Shown here piece by piece: positions 1 through 5,341 of a stretch of 5,341 bases of DNA. Where the stretch lies: positions 1 through 5,341 of the forward strand of contig CAMLIU010000153.1 of NCBI GenBank assembly GCA_946479995.1, given 5' to 3'. Origin of the DNA: an uncultured Gemmatimonadota bacterium. Lineage in GTDB: Bacteria > Gemmatimonadota > Gemmatimonadetes > Gemmatimonadales > Gemmatimonadaceae. Within the stretch, counting starts at the first letter, position 1; each line of letters begins with the position of its first letter. The position numbers were made by a program, and so were the translations under genes. The notes under the pieces were generated by a model. That model was not told the DNA's origin. It made no database searches and saw only the letters and a list, made by a program, of their open reading frames with translations.

Positions 1-621
1 GACGCCCAGCTCCTTCTCGTCCTCCGTCAGCACGGCGAGGGCGCTGGCGAGGGGCTCGAGGACGAGCTCACGCACCTTGTAGCCGGCGCGCTCCACGCTC
101 TTGCGCAGGTTGATGGCGGGCGACGAGCCGATGGTGACGAGGTACATCTCCGTCTCCAGCCGGGTGCCGCTCATGCCGATGGGATCACGGATGCCGTGAT
201 CCTTGTCCACCGTGTACTCCTGCGGGATGGCGTGGAGCAGCTCGCGGTCGGGCGGAATCGCCTGGGCGCGTGCGACCTCGTTTGCCCGATCGACGTCGGA
301 CTTGCTGATCTCGTCGTTGCTCACGGCGACGATCCCCTTCGACGTCATTGCTCGCACGTGCTCGCCGGCGATGCCCGTATACACGTCGGTGATCTCGGCC
401 CCCGCCATGCGCTCGGCGTCCTGGAGTGCCTTGCGGATGGAGCGGGTGGTCTCCTCGATGTCGGAGACGATGCCGCGCCGCATGCCGGTGGTCCGGGCCT
501 GGCCCACGCCGAGCACCTTGATGGAGGTGCCGCCCTGCGGGGTGGAGACCACTTCCCCGATGATGGCGGTGGTTCTGGCCGACCCGATGTCGAGTCCGGC
601 GACGAGGCGGTCGGTGTTCAT
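1..621 (-). CDS. ftsA: Cell division protein FtsA, N-terminal part
   Basis: This is the first 207 codons of FtsA, an actin-like ATPase that tethers FtsZ filaments to the membrane and signals to later division proteins; the 3' half, including the membrane-binding C-terminal helix, is off the left edge (family length is about 400-420). Visible features are the actin-fold phosphate-1 motif VAGLDIGSARTTAIIGEV (7-24), GMRRGIVSDIEETTRSI (46-62), the FtsA-specific 1C (SHS2) domain from about 83 to 160 (GIAGEHVRAMTSKGIVAVS, then HAIPQEYTVD and DPIGMSGTRLE), and VRELVLEPLASALAVL (183-198), where the return to the actin core is typical of FtsA rather than MreB or DnaK. The ATG at 621 overlaps the ftsQ TGA (618-620) as ATGA. 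There is no clear Shine-Dalgarno site just upstream, so translation probably depends on ftsQ. ftsZ would be expected next, beyond the left edge. Confidence 0.97.
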   Translation of the reverse strand, partial: MNTDRLVAGLDIGSARTTAIIGEVVSTPQGGTSIKVLGVGQARTTGMRRGIVSDIEETTRSIRKALQDAERMAGAEITDVYTGIAGEHVRAMTSKGIVAVSNDEISKSDVDRANEVARAQAIPPDRELLHAIPQEYTVDKDHGIRDPIGMSGTRLETEMYLVTIGSSPAINLRKSVERAGYKVRELVLEPLASALAVLTEDEKELGV

Positions 622-1364
622 GGCAGTCTGGCGATCACTTGGTCGCGATAGCGGAGGTCGAGCTCGGCGGCACGCAGCTGACGCCGCGCGAGGTCGCGCT
701 CTACGGGTTCGATGTCGGAAAGACGCGCGAGGGTCACGCTCGTCATGGTGCGCACGGGGACGTCGGCCACCTGCACCAGCAGCTCGTCGCTTCCTGACGA
801 GCGGACAGAGCTGATGCGGGCGTAGAGTGAGGGCGCCTCCCGCTGCATCTGCCCAAGCAAATGATACACTCCGGCGGCGCGCGGCGCCGTGACCACGGGC
901 GCATCCACCGGCGTGCGACTCGGGTCGAGCGGGAGGGTGACGCCGCGCTCGTCCACGGCGCGCAGCTCGGCGCCGACCGGCACCAGTGCCACGGGTCGCC
1001 GCTCGATCACGTCCACGACGAGGGTGCCGGGCAGCTTGCGCGACACGTACGCCGACTCCACCTGCGGGTGCTCCATGACGCGCGCGGCGAGCGGCGCGAG
1101 CGGATCCCACACGCTGCGGGTGGTGTCCACCTTGAGCCGCGCGAGCACGTCGCCGGCGGGGGTGTAGCGCAGTCCATTGACCTCGATCTTCCGCACGCGG
1201 AAGAACGCGAGGTGGCGGAGCGCGCGCGGCCCCCACAGCGGGCTGGCGAGGAGCACGAGCAGCAGGGCACCGAACAGCGCCAGGCGCCAGCGCGGCATGT
1301 GCGACTCCTCGGCGCCACCTTCGTCGGGTGAGGCAGTGTCGTCCTGCTCGTCGCGGCCTCTCAT
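618..1364 (-). CDS. ftsQ: Cell division protein FtsQ (POTRA-domain divisome protein)
   Basis: FtsQ is a bitopic inner-membrane protein that links early and late division proteins through FtsB and FtsL. The 248-residue product has a strongly acidic cytoplasmic tail (1-22), one membrane segment (about 27-45, LALFGALLLVLLASPLW) and then a periplasmic part. The POTRA domain spans about 55-124: FFRVRKIEVNGLRYTPAGDVL at its start, and HPQVESAYVSRKLPGTLVVDVIERRPVAL (99-127), the most conserved FtsQ stretch. The C-terminal beta domain ends with LDLRYRDQVIARLP (235-248), matching the usual terminal DLRY...V strand involved in FtsB binding in E. coli. The start is the ATG at 1364, overlapping the murC TGA (1361-1363) as ATGA. 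An in-frame ATG at codon 23 would remove the acidic tail but leave too short a cytoplasmic segment to look natural, and an ATG 14 codons upstream would sit well inside murC. Sequence is divergent outside the POTRA core, so identity also leans on position between murC and ftsA. Confidence 0.93.
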   Translation of the reverse strand: MRGRDEQDDTASPDEGGAEESHMPRWRLALFGALLLVLLASPLWGPRALRHLAFFRVRKIEVNGLRYTPAGDVLARLKVDTTRSVWDPLAPLAARVMEHPQVESAYVSRKLPGTLVVDVIERRPVALVPVGAELRAVDERGVTLPLDPSRTPVDAPVVTAPRAAGVYHLLGQMQREAPSLYARISSVRSSGSDELLVQVADVPVRTMTSVTLARLSDIEPVERDLARRQLRAAELDLRYRDQVIARLP

Positions 1365-2743
1365 GTGGCGGAGCCTCGCAGCAGCTGCAGCACCTCTGGT
1401 CCACACCGGGTCACGTCACCGGCCCCCATGGTGATCACGAGGTCACCTGGACGAAGCGACGGCGCGAGCGCGGCGGAGAGTGCGTCGCGGGTGCCGCGCC
1501 ACGAGGGCGCGCGCCCTTGGCCGCGCATGGCGTCGGCAATGAGGTCGCTCGTCACGCCGGGGATCGGCCGCTCGCGCGCCGGATAGACGTCCAGCAGGAA
1601 GACCTCGTCCGCTTCGGCGAGCGCCTCGGCGAACTCCGGCGCCAGGTCGCGCGTGCGCGAGAAGAGATGCGGCTGGAAGGCGACGACGAGCCGACGATCC
1701 GGGGCGGCCGAGCGGGCGGCACGGATGGTGGCGCGCACCTCGGTGGGATGGTGCGCGTAGTCGTCCACCACGAGCACCTTGTTCGCGTCGCCGATCAGCT
1801 GGAAGCGTCGCTCCACGCCGCGGAAGGCGGCGATGCCGGGCGCCATCTGCTCGACGGTGAGCCCGAGCCCGAGCCCGACGCCGATGGCGGCGAGCGCATT
1901 GCGCACGTTGTGCTCGCCGGGGACGGCGAGGCTGACCTCACCCTCGCGCTTGCCGTCGTACAGCACGGCGAACCGCGTGCCGATCTCCTCGCGCCGGAGG
2001 TCGATGGCGCGAAGTCTCGCGTCGGGCGACTCGAGGCCGTAGCGGATGACTTCCGCGCTGGGCGGCGTGGCAAGGGTGTTCGCGCCCGGATCGTCGGCAC
2101 AGAGGACCACGTAGCGCGCGCCTGCGGCGAACTGCGCAAAGGCGCGCCGCAGGTCGTCGAGGTCGGCGTAGATGTCCATGTGGTCCGCCTCGAGGTTCGT
2201 CACCACCGCCACCGTGGGGGCGAGGGCGAGAAAGGAGCGGTCATACTCGTCCGCTTCGACCACGAACCGGTCGGCGCGGCCGGCGCGAAGGTTTCCCTTC
2301 CACAGCGACACTCGCGCGCCCACGTACCCGGTGGGATCCATCCCCGCGGACGCAAGCGCTTCCGTCGTGAGGACGGTGGTGGTGGACTTGCCGTGCGTAC
2401 CGGCCACTCCCACGAGCATCGCGCCGGCGGTGGCCTCGCCGAGTGCCTCGGCGCGGCGGATCACCGGGACGCCGAGCTCGCGCGCGCGCGCCAGCTCCGG
2501 ATGGTCCTTCGGCATCGCGGAGGTGACGACGAGCGCGCGCACGCCCTGCACGTGGTCCGGTGAATGGCCGGCGCACACCGTGATGCCGCGCGCGGCGAGG
2601 TCGGCGGCATTGCCCGGGTTCGAATCGCAGCCCGTGACGCGCACGCCGCGCAGGGAGAACAGCTCGGCGAGAGCGCTCATCCCCGCGCCAGCGATGCCGA
2701 CAAGATGTATGGGGCGCGGATCGGTGGGATCGAGGAGAGACAT
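1361..2743 (-). CDS. murC: UDP-N-acetylmuramate--L-alanine ligase (MurC)
   Basis: MurC is the cytoplasmic ATP-dependent ligase that attaches L-alanine to UDP-MurNAc, the first amino acid of the stem peptide. The product is 460 residues, typical length. Domain 1 carries the UDP-binding glycine motif HLVGIAGAGMSALAELF (13-29). Domain 2 holds the ATP P-loop GTHGKST (115-121), VEADEYDRSF (162-171) and TNLEADHMDIY (182-192). PGEHNVRNALAA (275-286) and RGVERRFQ (308-315) follow, then the C-terminal domain with DDYAHHPTEV (327-336), which is characteristic of MurC among Mur ligases, FQPHLFSRT (356-364) and ITMGAGD (437-443). No key residue appears missing. The ATG at 2743 is chosen because it has a binding site and puts the glycine motif at the usual distance from the N-terminus; the same frame is open upstream through murG but encodes nothing recognisable there. 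The TGA stop overlaps the ftsQ start. No murB is fused or adjacent. Confidence 0.98.
   Translation of the reverse strand: MSLLDPTDPRPIHLVGIAGAGMSALAELFSLRGVRVTGCDSNPGNAADLAARGITVCAGHSPDHVQGVRALVVTSAMPKDHPELARARELGVPVIRRAEALGEATAGAMLVGVAGTHGKSTTTVLTTEALASAGMDPTGYVGARVSLWKGNLRAGRADRFVVEADEYDRSFLALAPTVAVVTNLEADHMDIYADLDDLRRAFAQFAAGARYVVLCADDPGANTLATPPSAEVIRYGLESPDARLRAIDLRREEIGTRFAVLYDGKREGEVSLAVPGEHNVRNALAAIGVGLGLGLTVEQMAPGIAAFRGVERRFQLIGDANKVLVVDDYAHHPTEVRATIRAARSAAPDRRLVVAFQPHLFSRTRDLAPEFAEALAEADEVFLLDVYPARERPIPGVTSDLIADAMRGQGRAPSWRGTRDALSAALAPSLRPGDLVITMGAGDVTRCGPEVLQLLRGSAT
1859..1876. repeat. Three tandem copies of a hexamer inside murC
   Basis: The plus strand has GAGCCC three times in a row, which on the coding strand encodes Gly-Leu-Gly-Leu-Gly-Leu (MurC residues 290-295) in the helix after the PGEHNVRNA motif. 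Gain or loss of a unit would stay in frame. It is probably a by-product of codon bias in a Gly/Leu-rich helix. Confidence 0.5.
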
Positions 2744-2748
2744 CAGCG

Positions 2749-2752
2749 CCCT
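2749..2752 (-). promoter_or_regulatory. Ribosome binding site of murC
   Basis: In the only true intergenic gap of the window (17 bases, 2744-2760), the minus strand reads CAGGG and then five bases before the murC ATG at 2743. The AGGG core and its spacing fit a moderate Shine-Dalgarno site, and it supports the chosen murC start. murC may therefore be initiated independently rather than by stop/start overlap. Confidence 0.55.
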
Positions 2753-2760
2753 GAATATAC

Positions 2761-3861
2761 CTATTGCGAGTCGAGCTGGGCGAGGATGCGGCGCGCGATC
2801 GTCTCCGCGGCGTGCGGCCGTGCGCGCATGGCGGCGCCTTCGGCAAGGCGCGTCATCGCCGCCGGATCGTCGAGCAGGCCGCGGATCGTCGAGTCGAGGC
2901 GGTCCACGGTGAGCTCGGCCTGCGGGAGGTTGATCGCCGCGCCCGCTGCCTCGAGGGCCCTGGCATTCGCCGTCTGGTGATCCGCCGCCGCCGTCGGCAG
3001 GGGCACGAGCACGCCGGGGATCCGCCAGGCGAACAGCTCGGAGGTGGTCATCGCACCGGCGCGGGCGAGGGCGATGTCGGCGGCGGCGTAGGCGTCGGCG
3101 ATGGGCGAGAGGTACTCGCGCACCCGCACGTTCCCGCCGTCCAGCGGGGCGAACTCCGCGTGGCTGGCGCGGCCGGTCATCCAGATCAGGTACAGCTGCT
3201 CGGGCAGGCCGCGCTTCACCCAGTCGGCCACGACGCGGTTGATGGCGAGCGAGCCCTGGCTTCCGCCGTAGATGAGCAGCACGTGCCCGCCCTGCTCCGG
3301 GAATCCCCAGGCGCGACGCGCGGCGGCGCGATCGGGACGCGGCTCCGGCGGTGGCTCGATCGGCGCCCCGGTATCCACGAAGCGCGTCGCATCGCCGCCG
3401 ATCACGCGCCCCGCCTCCGGGAACGCGAGGTAGTACTCGCGCGTCCAGCGCCTGAAGGCGCGGGCAGTGAGGCCGGGATGACTGTCTCCCGCCTGCTGCA
3501 CGATCGGGATGTGATGCCGTACCGCATTTGCGAGGGCAACGCCGGCCGCGTAGCCGCCCGTACCCACGACCAGCCGCGGCTGCTCGCGCCGGACGAGGGC
3601 ATGGAGCGCCCGCCATGCACTCACCGCTCCGACGAGCGTGCGCCAGTTCTGCCAAGGCCGGCTCCGATAGAGCGGATGCAGGTCGAGCAGCAGGTGTGGA
3701 AACTCGGTGGTCGGCAGCACGGTGCGCTCGATGCCACGCTGCGCGCCGACGAAGATGGGCTGCACGTCGGGCGCGAGGCGCACGAGGGTGCGCGCGATGG
3801 CGAGGCCGGGATAGAGATGCCCCCCCGTGCCGCCGCCGGCGAAGAGAACGGTGCGCGTCAC
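2761..3861 (-). CDS. murG: Lipid II synthase MurG (GlcNAc transferase)
   Basis: MurG is the membrane-associated GT-B enzyme (family GT28) that transfers GlcNAc from UDP-GlcNAc to lipid I, giving lipid II. The product is 366 residues, the usual size. The N-terminal acceptor domain opens with a beta strand and the glycine loop FAGGGTGGHLYPGLAIA (7-23, His15), followed by GTGGYAAG (100-107). The C-terminal donor domain has the second glycine loop YGGSQGSLAIN (198-208), ARAGAMTTSEL (266-276, Glu275) and the nucleotide-sugar motif DHQTANA (294-300). The start is the GTG at 3861, because its GTGA overlaps the ftsW stop (TGA, 3858-3860) and places the glycine loop at the expected distance; upstream binding-site match is weak, so coupling to ftsW is likely. 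The frame stays open further upstream through ftsW, but that extension has no MurG similarity. The usual HEQN...PG acceptor loop is replaced by QQAGDSHPG (122-130), described as a finding. Stop is TAG. Confidence 0.97.
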   Translation of the reverse strand: MTRTVLFAGGGTGGHLYPGLAIARTLVRLAPDVQPIFVGAQRGIERTVLPTTEFPHLLLDLHPLYRSRPWQNWRTLVGAVSAWRALHALVRREQPRLVVGTGGYAAGVALANAVRHHIPIVQQAGDSHPGLTARAFRRWTREYYLAFPEAGRVIGGDATRFVDTGAPIEPPPEPRPDRAAARRAWGFPEQGGHVLLIYGGSQGSLAINRVVADWVKRGLPEQLYLIWMTGRASHAEFAPLDGGNVRVREYLSPIADAYAAADIALARAGAMTTSELFAWRIPGVLVPLPTAAADHQTANARALEAAGAAINLPQAELTVDRLDSTIRGLLDDPAAMTRLAEGAAMRARPHAAETIARRILAQLDSQ

Positions 3862-5057
3862 AGGCCTGTCGGGTCGGTGGCGCCGCTGCCGACGACCCGC
3901 TCGCGCGTGCTGCCGATGTTCACGAGGATGCCGGTGAGGAACATGGTGAGCACGATGTTGGACCGCCCGTAGGACACGAAGGGCAGCGTCAGCCCGGTCG
4001 TCGGCAGGAGGCCGATGACCACGCCGACGTGCAGGTACGCGGTGATCACGGTGACGAAGGTGAGCCCGACGGCGACCAGTTGCAGGAAGGGCGAGCGCGC
4101 CTTGCGCGCGATCCGGAACCCGAGCAGCGCGTACGCCGCGAAGGTGAGCGTCACCGCGACGATGCCGAGGAACCCCCACTCCTCGCCGATGTTGCTGGCG
4201 ATGAAGTCGCTGTACGGGAATGGCAGGAAGCCGTACTGCTGCCGGCCCTGCCCGAAGCCGACGCCGAACATCCCTCCCGAACCCACGGCGATGAGCGACT
4301 GCTTGAGCTGGTAGTTGATCTGCGTCGGCGCGCTGCCGGGGTCGAGGAACGACGTGAGGCGCAGCAGGGCGTACTGCACCTTCTCGATCTCCTTCCAGAG
4401 GAGCGGGATGGCGAGCGCGAACAGCGCGACGAAGTGCGCCACCCGCACGCCGCCCACGAACAGCAGCACCGCGAGAAGGAGGGTGTACAGCATCGCCACC
4501 GAGAGGTCGGGCTCGAGGGCGACGAGGATGTCGAGCAGGCCGATGACGATGAAGAAGGGCAGCACCCCCTTCGTGAGACGCCGCAGCTGCTCGCCCTTCT
4601 TCACGATGAGCATCGACGTCCAGATGACCACGCCGAGCTTGCCGAACTCCGACGGCTGGAAGGAGCTGCCGAACAGGAAGCGCCGCGACCCGTTGACGCG
4701 CGGGGCGATGCTCTCCGGGAGCAGGAGGCAGAGCAGCAGGGTGGCGATGGTGACCCACATGATCGGCCACGCCCACTGCTGCCACTTCTCCGCGGGAAGC
4801 TTCGCCGCGACGGCGAACGCCACGACGCCGGCAAGTACGCCGGTGAGCTGCCGGCCGAGGTAGTACCAGCTGTCCCGGTTCTCCTGCATGGCGACGATCG
4901 CGCTCGCGCTGTAGAGCACGGCCAGCCCGAAGGCGAGCAGCACGGCCATCACGAACACGAGGCCGCGGGCCTCGGAGCCCATCCGCCAGCGGTCGCGCAC
5001 CTGGGCGGGCGCGAACCCTCGTTCCTGCGGCAGCGCCGGCGTGGACGCCATCATCAC
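3858..5057 (-). CDS. ftsW: Septal peptidoglycan glycosyltransferase FtsW (SEDS family)
   Basis: FtsW is the polytopic SEDS-family polymerase that, with its class B PBP partner, links lipid II into septal glycan strands. The product is 399 residues, normal for the family. A cytoplasmic N-terminal tail of about 30 residues precedes roughly ten hydrophobic segments (near 32-54, 66-86, 96-114, 141-152, 165-181, 185-202, 204-221, 297-314, 325-350 and 355-383). Family motifs are NGSRRF (122-127), QPSEF (134-138), LEPDLS (181-186), the large loop ending in PYSDFIASNIGEEWGFLG (281-298), and LLPTTGLTLPFVSYG (350-364). Asp284 in the SDF motif aligns with the catalytic Asp proposed for RodA and FtsW. 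ftsW rather than rodA is chosen from the murD/murG context. The start reads GTG-ATG-ATG; I chose the GTG at 5057 for its spacing to the strong binding site and its GTGA overlap with the murD stop, but ATG at 5054 or 5051 changes only one or two residues. Two deviations from consensus are listed as findings. Confidence 0.96.
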   Translation of the reverse strand: MMMASTPALPQERGFAPAQVRDRWRMGSEARGLVFVMAVLLAFGLAVLYSASAIVAMQENRDSWYYLGRQLTGVLAGVVAFAVAAKLPAEKWQQWAWPIMWVTIATLLLCLLLPESIAPRVNGSRRFLFGSSFQPSEFGKLGVVIWTSMLIVKKGEQLRRLTKGVLPFFIVIGLLDILVALEPDLSVAMLYTLLLAVLLFVGGVRVAHFVALFALAIPLLWKEIEKVQYALLRLTSFLDPGSAPTQINYQLKQSLIAVGSGGMFGVGFGQGRQQYGFLPFPYSDFIASNIGEEWGFLGIVAVTLTFAAYALLGFRIARKARSPFLQLVAVGLTFVTVITAYLHVGVVIGLLPTTGLTLPFVSYGRSNIVLTMFLTGILVNIGSTRERVVGSGATDPTGL

Positions 5058-5341
5058 CGACCCGCTCCTCCCTGCCCAGCGGCGAGCCGCTTGAAGGTGC
5101 GGCCCCGCTGCTCATAGTTGTCGAACATGTCGTAGCTCGAGCAGGCGGGCGACAGGAGCACCGCATCTCCCGCCACGGCCGCCGCCCGCGCGCGTTCGAT
5201 CACGTCCTCGAACGTTCCCGCCACGCGTTCCATCGGCACGCTGCCCTTCAGGTCCTGCTCCACGATCGGCCCCGCCTCGCCGTACGCGATCACCATCTTG
5301 ACGGTGCGCTTCAGCTCCGGCGCGAGGGCGTCGTAGGGCTC
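5054..5341 (-). CDS. murD: UDP-N-acetylmuramoyl-L-alanine--D-glutamate ligase (MurD), C-terminal part
   Basis: This is the last 95 codons of MurD; the 5' end lies beyond the right edge of the window, in a family usually about 450 residues long. MurD is the cytoplasmic ATP-dependent ligase that adds D-glutamate to UDP-MurNAc-L-Ala. The visible part belongs to the C-terminal Mur ligase domain. The diagnostic stretch is LLSPACSSYDMFDNYEQRG (visible residues 62-80), matching the family signature SPACASxDxFxxFxxRG, whose Ser and aromatic residues line the D-Glu pocket in known structures. Here Tyr replaces the usual aliphatic or Phe residue after the second Ser, and the last aromatic is also Tyr; both look conservative. 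The catalytic P-loop and carbamylated lysine are off the window and cannot be judged. The TGA stop at 5054-5056 lies inside the ftsW start region, so the two genes are probably translationally coupled. Identity rests on the motif and on the neighbouring genes. Confidence 0.95.
   Translation of the reverse strand, partial: EPYDALAPELKRTVKMVIAYGEAGPIVEQDLKGSVPMERVAGTFEDVIERARAAAVAGDAVLLSPACSSYDMFDNYEQRGRTFKRLAAGQGGAGR
5065..5073 (-). promoter_or_regulatory. Ribosome binding site of ftsW
   Basis: Read on the minus strand, these bases are AGGGAGGAG, the strongest Shine-Dalgarno match in the window. It lies inside the last codons of murD. It ends 7 bases before a GTG at 5057, 10 before an ATG at 5054 and 13 before an ATG at 5051, which favours the GTG or the first ATG as the ftsW start. 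Confidence 0.7.

Noticed and set aside
196..814. Plus-strand open frames opposite ftsA and ftsQ
   Set aside because: They overlap each other and lie antisense to recognisable FtsA and FtsQ; no protein features.
1328..2563. Plus-strand open frame of 411 codons opposite murC
   Set aside because: Antisense to a full-length, motif-complete murC; composition is Arg/Gly/His/Glu-rich and unrecognisable, so it is a shadow frame.
1361..3655. Possible murG-murC type fusion or a 764-residue MurC with a long N-terminal extension
   Set aside because: The murC frame is open upstream by chance of GC content, but the extension is Arg/Ala-rich noise while murG is read in another frame over the same bases with all its motifs. 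The ATG at 2743 has a binding site.
2764..3972. Plus-strand open frame of 402 codons opposite murG
   Set aside because: Shadow of murG, with no plausible protein features or binding site and no room for an independent promoter.
3528..5117. Long plus-strand open frame of 529 codons opposite ftsW and murG
   Set aside because: It lies antisense to two clear genes. Its translation is a low-complexity mix rich in Arg, Glu, His and Asp with no domain, as expected from reading the opposite strand of GC-biased codons.
2761..5166. An 801-residue version of MurG extending through ftsW
   Set aside because: The upstream part is a shadow of ftsW. The GTG at 3861 gives a normal-length MurG and overlaps the ftsW stop.
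1..5341. An undescribed accessory system, mobile element, CRISPR array, RNA gene or terminator
   Set aside because: The window is filled end to end with housekeeping dcw genes with at most 17 bases between them. I found no array-like repeats, inverted repeats of insertion sequences, tRNA or rRNA features, or hairpin plus T-tract.

Overview
This window is a compact, single-strand piece of a division and cell wall (dcw) cluster from a very GC-rich bacterium. All six genes read on the minus strand. In transcription order (right to left) they are: the 3' end of murD, then ftsW, murG, murC, ftsQ, and the 5' part of ftsA. The four internal genes are complete. murD and ftsA run off the window edges. 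I see no mobile element, RNA gene, CRISPR array, terminator or accessory gene.

Layout: murD (5054-5341, C-terminal 95 residues), ftsW (3858-5057), murG (2761-3861), murC (1361-2743), ftsQ (618-1364) and ftsA (1-621, first 207 residues). Four of the five junctions are 4-base overlaps in which the stop of one gene lies inside the start of the next (GTGA or ATGA). The exception is murG/murC, with a 17-base gap that carries a recognisable ribosome binding site. No gene-free stretch longer than 17 bases exists, so the piece is probably one polycistronic unit whose promoter lies outside the window.

Function: MurC and MurD add L-Ala and D-Glu to the UDP-MurNAc precursor in the cytoplasm. MurG adds GlcNAc to lipid I at the inner face of the membrane to make lipid II. 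FtsW polymerises lipid II into septal glycan. FtsQ and FtsA are divisome scaffold and membrane-anchor proteins. Gene order follows the classical dcw order, but murB and ddl, which often sit between murC and ftsQ, are absent here.

Organism: the strong G/C bias at third codon positions, the presence of both ftsA and a POTRA-type ftsQ, and unusual FtsW and MurG motifs suggest a high-GC, probably Gram-negative lineage. Gemmatimonadota is my best guess, held with low confidence. I do not see an undescribed system. The points worth a second look are sequence deviations in the MurG acceptor loop and in two conserved FtsW motifs, plus the chain of stop/start overlaps.
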